DNA of 64,000 bases from Thozetella sp. PMI_491 (taxonomy: Eukaryota; Ascomycota; Sordariomycetes; Chaetosphaeriales; Chaetosphaeriaceae): positions 208,003 to 272,002 of the forward strand of contig MU270059.1 in the NCBI GenBank assembly GCA_021432635.1, in the 5' to 3' direction. Within the stretch, counting starts at the first letter, position 1. Every line of letters starts with the position of its first letter. A program made the position numbers and the translations under genes. Of the stretch, positions 10,693 to 21,336 are shown piece by piece. The notes under the pieces were generated by a model. That model did not search any database. It was given only the letters and a program-made list of their open reading frames with translations, and was not told where the DNA came from.

Positions 10693-12445
10693 CTATGCAG
10701 AATTAAAGCAAGTGCTGGGGTTCCAGGGGTCACAGCCCGTTGCACACAAGGTCCCATTTTTGGGTACTGTTCCAAACTCCATGTAGTCCTGAACTAGCTT
10801 CAGCGTACAGCTGGACAGGGCATTAATAAGAACACCGTGCCCAACTGTGTCCTGTATAACGACGCTCGATTTTGGGTGTCCCCCGGAGGTAAGGAAGGCT
10901 CCGTCCTTCGGCGTGGCAGGGTCAAGCCGGTTTGCGAGAAGCAGCATGGGTGCTGCTGGTGACGCATCTTTAAGATGCGGGGCAGCGCTTGGAGGAGGCG
11001 ACTGGAACGGTCCCGTGAACCTCCAGTTCGGCCGAACAGGCCACCCGGCGCAGTTAAAGCGAACGGAAGCCCAAGTAGGTGCACCTGTAGCAGACCTCGC
11101 TATAAGTTCCTGGAAGTAATTGCTCCAGGTGGACACATCATAATGTGTAACATCATCGCCATCTGCGCAGATCACAGGGGTGCCGTAGTCTATGTTCCCA
11201 GGCTCATCAGTTTCGACTGGGAGGCGTGACGAAGCGAGCCCCGTGAAATTGCTCGCTAGACCCTCCGAGAGAATTTGCCCGAGCAGCGGAAACCCATATG
11301 CAGGATCTGATGGCGTGTAAGCCATGCTAACAAAGGCATTTCGAATAGCATTGCCGTCAACTACTGTCGCTCTACCATCATCGAGAACAACAGGAACTGG
11401 CGATTTATCGACAGCGGCAATCATTGCATCGACTCGTGACTTCATTTGCTTCGCGGATGTGTAGTTGGCTTCCTTAAGCTGACAGTTATCTGCTTTGAAG
11501 CAGGTGTCATAAAAGGAATCGACAATTGACTCGACGTCATTGAGGTTCGTTCTCCAAGACTGTCACACATTTAGCTCAAATGCTATCCTGCGCAGTAGTA
11601 ATGGGACTTACGGTTAAGTATTCCCCGGCATCAATAACACTATCGAGAAGCATCCTACCCACGCGACTTGGGTACATGGATGCGAAGGTGTTGCCTAGGA
11701 ATGTGCCATATGAAACCCCGTAATACTGAATACGAGCGGGTTCTCTGGTAGCATTGCCACGGACCGTAACGTTGGAGAGCTTGTGCCGAAGCTCGTCGAC
11801 TTGGTCGATAATCCGGACCATGTCTGTTGCAACTGAAGCAGTGCTCACGTACCGCAAGATGTGGGTCTTTTCCTCATGGTTCCGGCAGACAATGCCATAG
11901 GCATCCTGCATTGACTTTTGCCGCGAGATGGCGTTCAACCCCGACTCCATGTCCACTGTGCCCCAGCCCCCAACAGCAAGTGCCTGGAGCGCATACTGTT
12001 CCCGAAGTGCTGGGCTATCGAAGCACATCGAGGTCGGAGTTGAATTGTGAACGCCCCGCGGATCGAATGACAGGATTTCGTAGTGCTTGTCTCTGTCCAT
12101 AACGCTCTGTATTAATTGGCCGGCTTTTAGTACGAGATCCACTCCGGACCCTCCAGGTCCCCCAGGATTCGCAACTATCGTCCCTCCGAAGCTTGGGTCA
12201 TCTTCAGAGACGACTGCTTTGAGGCTGATAATCGCGAGTGCAACAGTGCGGGTGTCATTGACGTTCTTCCAGTCCAGGGGAACTTCAAGCCGTGCACACC
12301 GTAGGTTATCGTTGCCAAAGCATGGGTGATACCGCAGGTCCGGTGTAGGCTCGATGCTGGTCCAGTTGAAAGATAGTAGTGGAGCTTGGCAGTGACCGGT
12401 TGCAAAGAACAAGGCTGAGATAGCCAGCGCAGCGGAGAGCGACAT
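10693..12445 (-). CDS. Secreted alpha/beta hydrolase, S33 TAP-like
   Basis: Two exons (12445-11612, 11559-10693) with a 52-base intron give 566 aa. The N-terminus (MSLSAALAISALFFATGHCQA) is a clear signal peptide. The core has NPGGPGGSG (oxyanion region), SFDPRG and the nucleophile elbow GVSYGTFLG (GxSxG). Near the C-terminus are LLLANRLDPATP (the Asp) and VGHGVLI (the catalytic His), as in tripeptidyl-aminopeptidase-like hydrolases with the TAP C-terminal domain. Several N-glycosylation sequons support secretion. It is likely an extracellular exopeptidase or esterase-like enzyme; the actual substrate cannot be read from sequence. Confidence 0.9.
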
Positions 12446-13899
12446 GTTTTGGCAACAGAGTCAAAACGTAGTGTCTGAAAAGAGATAAAGACTGTCGGTT
12501 GAAACACGAGAATCTCGGCAGACACACTCGTCGTACCCTTAGGCAATACTTATTTATATTCCATAGCTGATAAACAAACGTACAAATGGCATGACCATCC
12601 AAATGATTGATCTTAATCCTGCAGTGCCACTTTCTTGGATGCCCAGCCTGCTGATCGGGTACTTTTGACGAACGAGTGCTTTTTGTTGTTAGTTTGATCG
12701 AGAGACCTGCGTACCTTACTCGGGCGGTATTCAATGTAGTACTAGCACTAGTCGTGTTTCGTTTCTTGAGCCGCCTCACTGCGCCGCCTCACTGCAGTAG
12801 CTATCCAGGGACCTCTTTAGTCGACACCTCGTATTTCCAAAAGGGCCATTCTCCTATGCAAATGCACGACTGGTTGCGCATTACCTCCAAAGCCCGTTTC
12901 CGGGGCCTAATGAGCATGTTATCGGCTTCAAGGTAGCATCCCTGCTCCTCCGACGTAGGCCGTGGCTTGTACATCCTCGAATAAAAAATTCTCACAATAT
13001 TCTCTTGGCATCTCATCGGCCATCTTGGTGATCCTCGTCTTAGCACCCGCTATACGAGCATTCTTTAATGCTTCTCGTTAAAGACCTCTCAGCTTCTCAT
13101 ACAACGACGGGTTTTGGGAAGTATAGCTTGCTCGGCGATTGATTGAGCGGAGCCTTAAGGTACCTTATACGAGCTCATCTTTAAGGTGGTAGGGATTACG
13201 TGACTTAAACTGGTAACATTTACGAACACGAAAGAATCCCAGTTTAAAATTTGCCAGTACCCTGTTTACGAGCAACCAAATTCTATCCTCTTCTTCATAT
13301 TCTTGACATCTATTGGCTTAATATTTGTCAGTAGGCTTTTGTCTGTGTTGTTGTTAAGCGGTGCGAAATGCCAGAACCGGGATTTTGTGAATTAGCCCTT
13401 TAGACTAGTCGCCCTAGCTGAAGAAGTCAGTCGAAGTAGTAGTACACCGAGTTTAGTGACCCTCGTATACGTTTCTTTTATTGTGGCTGCGAAACCAGCC
13501 GAGTCCTAGCTTCGCAGCCACACTTATCACCCTTGCCCAATTTATTCCCTCAATTTTCCAGTTGGTGCTCCCCTTATACTTCTGTCTTCGTTGCGATTTT
13601 AAGCTTCTTTAACTCTGTAGCATCTTAAAATGTCATAAGGGAATACCCCTAAGATACTGCTGGGATTAAGTGGAGAGCGCTGAACGTCGTAAAGTGAGGC
13701 ATGTGTCAGCGCCAAGCAATCGGACAAAAACTGGTCCGAGAGCCCGGACGAAAACTGGGCCGAAGACAACAACCATGCCTCGGATGAATGTCTTCCGCCA
13801 TTCTGGACAACAGAGTCTGCAACTGCACCTGCGATCCTCGTCCTTCATGGACGAGCATTCGGACAAGATCTGAACCGCAAACGGTGACATGCCTCGGCG
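12446..13899. other. Intergenic, divergent promoters
   Basis: About 1.45 kb between the divergently transcribed S33 hydrolase and the Zn2Cys6 regulator. No supported gene. Just before the regulator, around 13720-13770, an imperfect pair of short repeats (cggacaaaaactggtccgag and cggacgaaaactgggccgaa) occurs in the probable leader. Confidence 0.55.
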
Positions 13900-16225
13900 A
13901 TGCCGCCCCACCAAACGCCCTCCCCCCAGCAAAGGGGTATGAGGAAGGGAACCCATAGTTGCTACGAATGCAGAAAACGAAAAGTCCGATGCATCTTCGC
14001 TAGGGGATCTACGATCTGTGAAAGTTGCTCTGCTAAGGGTCAAAGATGCACCGAGCAGAGTCGACGCCTCCTGCAGGCCGCTGGACTAGAGAACCGAGAG
14101 AGCCTCCGAGCCCGCATTGCGAGGCTTGAGGCGACCATCCAAGCTTCGAGTAGCCATGACGGCATCGAGACTACTGACCAAGCCCCCCGCGGCATGGAGA
14201 TTCACCCACTACAACTAAACCAAGATGTACTCGAGGCGAATTCCACGTCGCCTTTGCTAGTTCATCGCCCAACCCCGACACCCACATTACCAGTTAACAC
14301 TCCCACTTCGTCTGATAATGATTCTCCCCAGAGTATTGATCCCATAGTCACTCTATTTGACAATGCCATTGTAAGCTCCACACTCAATTTGTTCATGTAG
14401 CTGCTGACCGGACCCAAAGTGGAAACGGCGTAGCTCTGACAGGCCCGAGACACCTCGAATTAGCCAGGTCGAAGGTCCAGCAGCCACGACGAGGCATGTG
14501 CGCACGCGCGAGTCACTGCTCTTGAATTTTATATCTACGGAGCTTCTTGAACCAACCATTATCGCAACTTGTTCATGGTGGCATACATGGTAGGCTTTTG
14601 GACCCTCACGCGCTGCTTGTTGCTCACCCGGTTCGAGTAGGCGACCCCTTGGTCCGTGGCTGCCGGCCCTGATCGGCGATCAAAACACTACCACACTTCC
14701 AGACTTCGTACTCTGGGCACTTGACTCTTCAGATCCTTCGATCGTTGGGCTAGCCATGCTTTGCGTTGCTGTGTCTCTGCAGCAACTAGACACTCGGATT
14801 CATCAATACATCATTCGTCGGCTTCCTCGTCCGCCCGGAGTGCTCTTCCAGGAATATCTGGAGAAAGTCGAGCGTTTTATTATATTCGATTCTGATTACG
14901 CCGGTACGAAGGAGGGAGTGCAGGCAATCACGTTTATGGCGAAGATTTATAGTATGTATTTTTTGGGTAACTCGGCATTTTTTTGCATTCGACCCTTGTT
15001 CTGACCATTACTAGTGAACCTAGGTTTGCACAAGAAATCCTGGGTATTCATCCATCAAGCTATCTCTTACGCTCAGATTCTTGGATTTCATCGCCCCGAA
15101 CCTCTCTCTGCAAGCGAAACGAAAGAAGAACGGCACTGCAGGATTCAGTCATGGCTGGCTTTATGTACTGTTGATCTCTATACGTCTCTGCTCCTCGGTT
15201 TGCCGTACGCCGCGGATGCGCGTACTATTCCATCAACACAGAGCCAGGAGAACAGAACGGCGTTATTACAGCACAATTTAATGCTGCTCTCGGCCGATGT
15301 CATTGATAGAAACCAAAGAGGCTTTAGCCTGTCGCCTTCGCGCACCGAGGAGATCCAGAGGCGACTGAACAAAGCCACCGAGGACCTCGACGAGACTTTT
15401 TGGAATTCGTCTGCGGCACTAGAGAGCGGCACAATCAATCACCCAGAATATCTCGAGAAAATATCAACTCAATGTTGGCTCTATCATATCCTGGTTCTTC
15501 TCCATATGCCCCTTATGATTCATTCCGTTGAGGATGTCCAACTCGAAAAGCACCGAACGGCATGCCTAAACGCTTCTCGAAACTTCCTGAAGGTTTACCA
15601 CATCATGCGCTCTGACGCCTTTTCGGCCTTCAGCATGGTCAAACTGATCGACTATCAGGCTTTCATCTGCTCGTCACTGCTTATTCTTGGCTTGCTTGGC
15701 TATGGAAGCTCTGCACGTCAAGCTGAAACGAAGGATGAGGACCGCGATTTGATACGATCGACAATTGCCACACTTCGACAAGCTTCTGGTACAGTTAACA
15801 ATCCGATAGCGTCGCAAGCAGTTCAAGGTTTAGAAACTTTGGTATCCCTAGACGTAGATTGTCCCCAGAAGCGTCCATCGCCCTGCCCGAATCCGTACGC
15901 AAAGATCGTCGTCCCCTACGTCGGAATCATTACAATATCACCAGGGGGATACTACACCAACGCGCGACCTGGATTTCCATCGTCTGAGACTCCACCTCCC
16001 TTGGCGTTTGCTCTCTTCCATGATGCGGCTCAAAGCACCTCGCACCCAGTCGCCTCACTGCACCCAATGCCATCCAACTCCGGGATTGATGGCGAGCAAC
16101 ATGATGAAATAGAGGCCTCGGAGAACATACACACAGAGTTAGGATCTCTAGATTTTGACTGGTCTAGCGCCACTGCTCCCAATTTTGAAGGTGATTGGGC
16201 ATGGCTGAATTACTTGAGCAAGTGA
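13900..16225 (+). CDS. Zn(II)2Cys6 transcription factor
   Basis: Four exons (13900-14370, 14420-14589, 14641-14951, 15015-16225) join to 720 aa with all phases closing. The N-terminal binuclear cluster reads CYECRKRKVRC, then C-ES-C-SAKGQR-C, giving the six zinc-binding Cys at residues of about 20-50. A short coiled-coil-like region (LRARIARLEATIQ) follows. The middle region carries LAMLCVAVSLQQL and HQAISYAQILGFHR, typical of the fungal-specific regulatory domain. The 51-base second intron has a length divisible by three and removes an in-frame TAG at 14591. Splicing gives the conserved SWWHTWRR segment. It is a nuclear regulator, possibly of the adjacent divergent hydrolase; that is only inference from position. 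Confidence 0.88.
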
Positions 16226-16569
16226 GGACCCTGGATAGTAGATGAGTTTACTGGGACTGGCAGGTGTTCCTCTTGGTCTAACAGAGAGTTCATCCATGGG
16301 CTATGGCATCTTACGCTTCGATATAGGCACTATATAAGTTAGAGTATTTAAGATGAGGAGTGCGTCAAGAGAACATCGATGCCTTCAACGAGCATTCTAG
16401 TGAACAAGTCTAAGCTATTACTCGATACATCACTCCATCCAATTGAAGCGACTCCCATAAAATGGGTATTAAAATATAGTTACATCGGATCTATTCTTTA
16501 ATATTGGCGTAATCTTGATGCGATCTCTCTAACACTGGGATTTGGCAAGAATTCTGAGTATCAATGCAC
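16226..16569. other. Short convergent intergenic region
   Basis: About 340 bases between the ends of two converging genes. Nothing beyond presumed 3' untranslated sequence is seen. Confidence 0.6.
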
Positions 16570-19500
16570 TCACAACGTGCCATTGTTGACATAGACCAGA
16601 ATGCGGCTAGATCCACCGCATACTTCACTCGAGTTGCCGTAGCAAGGATAGTTACAGCCAACCTGGAGGGGGTCAGTACCGGCGAGGTATGTAGCGTCGG
16701 GCTCTTTGTTGCTTCCGTAGCACTCCCCATAATACTCCGTGCCACAGACAGTGTAACCGGTTTTATTGCAAGTATCCATACAATTAGCAATCGTCTGGTT
16801 CCGAGAGGTGCTGGACGTGCTTAAAAGCTTGGGTAGGATACGGGCTGTGGCGCTATCGATGAAGCATCCAAGCTGACTCCATGTAGAGTAGCCGCGACTT
16901 GCAAACAGCGTCTGTACCCAAGCGGTATCTTCAATAACGCTCAGCCTAGAAGACCCACCGCACATCTGATTCTTATCACCCGTGCACGCCATGCGGCAAG
17001 TGCTAGATGGCGCGGCTGTGGGAGGCAGATAGTTGCCGCACCAGCATTGACTGCTATACTCGGTGCCGGAGTATTTGTATCCCAGGGCCCGGCAGTTGAG
17101 CGCACATTTTCCGGGGGTGTTGGCCGTCGACGAACCATTCGATATAGGCAACGGGCGACCGCTATCTACAAAGCAGCCAATGGGCACAAATTCGGAAGAT
17201 GGTGAAGGCGTGTCGGTAGCCAAAATTGATGACGATGAGGATGTCACGGTAGTCAAAGTCGATACAGAGGATGAGACGGGCATCGAGGTTGAAGTAGAGG
17301 AGGCCATGGATGAAGAAGCGTCCAGAGTAGCTGAGGAAGTGTATAAAGCAGACGAAGTAGCTGATATAGTTGCAGTGGCAACAAATGTCGCCGAGGAGGC
17401 ATCTGAAGTAGTTGAAAATTTGTCAGGTGTAGACGATGAAAGATCTGAAGCAGACAACAAAGCACTTGAAGTGTCCGAAATTGAAGATGAACATTCTGTC
17501 GTAGATGATGAGATCTCCGTTGCAGGTGAAAATATAGTAGAAGTTGAAGTAGACGTGACGACATCTGTCGTAAACCCTGATGTAGTTGAGGATATCGCAG
17601 AATCATCTGAAGGAGACGACGAGGTACTTGGACTCTCTGAAACCGACGACGGGATATCTGAAGTATCCAAAGCTGTAGCTGAAGTTGACAAGGAGGTCGT
17701 TGATATAGACAACGCGCTGGCTGATGTATCCGAAACCGACAAGGAGCTAGTGGAAGTTGAGAAGGACATGGTCGAGTCAGGCAATGGGCTAATAAACGTA
17801 GTTGTGGAATAACTAAGCCCGGCGTTTGAAGTTGTATTGGTCACAGTTGCAGAGCTGATAGCAGAAGTCGTGAGAGATAAAGTGCTCACTGTAGATGCTG
17901 TTGACGAAGAAGTCTGCGAAGAGGCGCTCAATGGAGTACTAGTTGACGATCGGATGGACGACGAAGAAGACGAGATTAATGTAGAATTGGTACGCACTGC
18001 CGAAATGGTTCCGGTGCCTCGTGAAGTGAGAGACCCTAGACCAGTCTTGAGGTAACAGATACCAGCACCGGCTCCGTACGCAACCCCAACATAGGTAAAT
18101 GCGCCGCATTTGGCGTTGGAATCGCAAAGTGTCATGCAGTCTAAGTATGAATTTGACACAGAGACAGATGAGTATGATGTAACGGAGCTCGTGGCGGAGC
18201 AATAGACGGCGTACGACAACCCATTCCCATCGGCCAGCAATTTCCCATCCGCTGCTGGGCAGAGGCTGCCGGCAGTCGGCTGCTGGATTTTCTTGACGCT
18301 GGCATTTGGGCTGAGCTTGTAGACGCTAAGGGCTGATGGCCCGCCACAAACCTCCAGCTCGTTGCCCGAGCACATGGCATAGCAACTAGCATCTCCAATC
18401 AGAGAAGTGATATTGCTAAAATAGCTCCCACAGTAACACTCATTGCTGTACTCAACGCCAAAGTACTCATACCCACTGCAGTAGCTAGCGCAGCTCTCTA
18501 CCGTCATGCTGCTACTGCTAGAGTAGTGGATTGCCGAGAGAGAACGGGAGCTCGAGGAGTCGCTGTAGCATGCCGCGTATGTGTAATTGCCCTGAAGAAC
18601 TGAAGCCACGTTGATAGGCAGCGGCCGCTGGGTAACGGTGCCGCTTGCATATATAGACATGCGCGACCCGTCACCACAGGTTTGATTAGCGTTGCCGGCA
18701 CAGGGCTTGAAGCATGCCATATCGAGAGCGGCGTATGCCGAACCAGAGATGCTGTTATCGCAGAAGCACTGTGAACCATACTCAAGACCGGCCAACTGAT
18801 AGCCCAGTTTACTGCACGTCTGCGTGCAGAGTTCGATAGTATTAAAGGAATTATCATAGGCCTTAGTCCGCATGGTGTTGATAGAACTTGAATCGGACCA
18901 GCAGCCTGCATACTTCATATTGCTTGCAGATGCAGCAGTAGAAGGGCCAGCGATGGGCGTATCGACCAGCACCGGATTTGGGTAAGGGTCATCCCCCCAC
19001 TGCACGCGAGGGTAGCCAAAATCATATGCACGAGAGCCGTTTCCATAGAAATTGTCGAGAAATAGCCTCGTTTGACCGGCCGTAGACGCAAACATCAGGC
19101 CCGCGTCATGGTTTGACTGGATGAGATCCACCGTATCGCAGTGCCCGGTTCCCGGTACCGTCGTGCTGGGGTTAGCACACGACGGCGCCCACGCCGTAAT
19201 AAATTCGAAGAATCGCTCATGGCGATTCTGACCCTGGCCGAACGGTGCACAAGAACTTGAGTCGTCTCCGGTGTCTAGCAACCCCCGAGCAAATGCTTTA
19301 TTCTTCGACTGGAAATTGGCTGCTACAGCCGCGGCACCCTTGTTGACAATGGCCTTATTATACTGCATACCTGACCCGGTGTAGTTGGCAATGCCGGAGC
19401 GCCACGAGTCGTACGTCGGGCATAGCGAAACGTCAAATGGGCGAGACGAATCCATTCAGAGCCAGTCGTTGGGATTGCCGATCCAGAAGGTTACCGGCGT

Positions 19501-20187
19501 GCTCAGGTCTAGCGTCTTCTGTACGGAGGCATAGCGGTTGACGGTCTGCGCACCAGCTGAGTGACCAGCGACTATGATCTGATTCACGTTCGGGTACATG
19601 GTTTTGTTGTCGAAATACTGTAGCATCTGATCGATGGTATCGTACACCGACGTATTGACATATTTCGTCGGGTATTGGTTCGGCATACCTGAAATCCACG
19701 TAGACCCCTTCCATACTATAGCACTAGTGTTTGATTGTTTACCGCCAGAATAGGTTGAGCCCGTTGCACTGTACTGGTAGTATGGGTAGCTGATGTTCTT
19801 GTCGTCACCGTTGGAGAAGCGGGGAGCTACAACTTGAACTGAGGCGCGGTTTACATTAGGATCCGAGCTGCTCACTTTGGATAGTGCGGCGAGCATTTGG
19901 GCCATGTATGTTGATGCATCTCGTTGCAGGCCGTGAATCACGATGACGACACGCTTGACGTTCGACGGCACAAGCCGGGCTCCGTTCGTCTGTAGTGACG
20001 AGTAGTTGATCAATGTCAGCTTCGCAGTCGTCCCAGCCGGATCTTTGATTTTCCAGTATGCGATCTCCGATCCACCGGCCTTACTAAGAGAGTTAGGAAT
20101 CGTCTCCCCAGCGAACTGCTGTGCGGCGGCATAGGACCTTAGTGCCACCACGAGGGCAGTGACGACTCTAGCAAGTGAAAAGAGCAT
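16570..20187 (-). pseudogene. Secreted alpha/beta-hydrolase with WSC repeats, interrupted by in-frame TGA
   Basis: One uninterrupted frame of about 1,205 codons except for a single TGA at 19456-19458. The first half (20187-19459) has a signal peptide, a VVIVIHGLQRDAS oxyanion region and a GHSAGAQ nucleophile elbow. The second half (19455-16570) resumes in the same frame. It first completes the hydrolase (CPTYDSWRSG, LLDTGDDSSSCAPFGQG, CDTVDLIQSNHDAGLMF). Two WSC domains follow, then a PAN-like Cys segment, a long Ser/Thr-rich linker of about 250 residues and two more WSC domains ending SSRILVYVNNGTL. WSC domains bind glycans at the wall. No intron can remove the TGA without deleting conserved residues. 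It may be a pseudogene, a readthrough gene or a sequencing error; both halves otherwise look intact. Confidence 0.75.
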
Positions 20188-21336
20188 GTTGTATTGCCTT
20201 CTTTACCACGTAGGAGCGTTGTTTGTCGAGATGTTCGCTTCGCAGGCCATTCTGTAACCAAGTGGGAAACTTAGGTGGCCACAGAGTGCTTTTTTGTTAT
20301 GGATGAAATGTAATTGCTGTGGAGTAAATAGACTATGGCTTCATGAGGCGTATTGATAGTTTATTTTAGTATCCTTATCGGTGCGCTAAAATATACGCCG
20401 TCAAGGGGGTGGTGCAAAATAGCGCATCTTAGTGTCTCCTAGAAGAAGGGACTACAGTGGCGGAAACAAGCCGGCAGAAAAGATACCGGCAATAAGACAC
20501 TTGAACTTCAATCTTATCAAGCCACTTGTTCGTGTTTTAGGACAAGGCCTCGCTAGGTTGAGCAGAACCACAGGTTTGGAGCCGACTGGCGTAGCAGATC
20601 GGGCAACGGAAGAGAGAGCCGACACTAGTGAGAGCACGGAGCGCCTGCCTGAAAGCATGTTTTTTTCCTTAGAAAAAATAGCTAGCTCACTTATCCAGAT
20701 ATGTCCTAAAGATAACTTTACATGGGCATTGGAGCATCAGAGAAGTCACGGATCGCACTACAATGATAGACAATGCCTCTAATCAGATGTAGGGCAATGA
20801 ATGGGCAATAAATGGTTCTCTCGCAAGGCCCTAATCATGAACAAGGGTGTGATGTCATTGACATGCCGCTAGGTTAACCATATAGATATATATTGATGCA
20901 AATCTCGTACTACCGTGTCAACATCAGGAATAGGACTGAACAGTCGAGTGCTCTCGTGTAAAAGAACCGAATCGTCAGGCTGCGGTAGCCCAAGAAGGGG
21001 ATGGTCTTGACGAGCTCCGCGAAGTAAGTAGGCTTCTTGCGCGTAAGCTACAAACTCACTGCGATAGCAGAAAATTTTGGTCAATCTGCTTGCGGACCTC
21101 TTTTGGATGATCATTTTTGTATCGTTATGGTTGGCTATAGAGTTGCGAAGCTGTCCGTTGTTTGCTGGGACTTTCTGTATGTTGGTAGTACTGGACGTCT
21201 CACTACCTCCAGAGTCAGCTGGCTTTCTTTAGAGTAAGTCCGTAAGGTTTCCCAAGGAAAGCATCAAACTTTATGGCATTAAGGTAAGACTACTGGCCTA
21301 CTACCTAATCTAGTACTACGTACTCCTGTAGTAACC
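20188..21336. other. Intergenic stretch, no gene seen
   Basis: About 1.15 kb. A plus-strand ORF near 20432-20782 and a minus-strand one over the same bases have no recognisable content. It contains the promoter of the WSC hydrolase and the 3' end of the membrane-protein gene. Confidence 0.55.

Noticed and set aside
14625-14645. ggttcgagt resembling a tRNA B-box
   Set aside because: It lies at the end of an intron in the regulator gene, and no cloverleaf or A-box can be built around it.
16500-16569. Extra last exon for the WSC protein via a gtgagt donor at its stop
   Set aside because: The implied intron would be only about 39 bases, and the added residues have no WSC-like content.
17063-17812. 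Plus-strand ORF of 249 codons, very acidic (Glu/Val/Asp-rich)
   Set aside because: It is the reverse complement of the Ser/Thr-rich linker of the WSC protein; the composition is explained by that.
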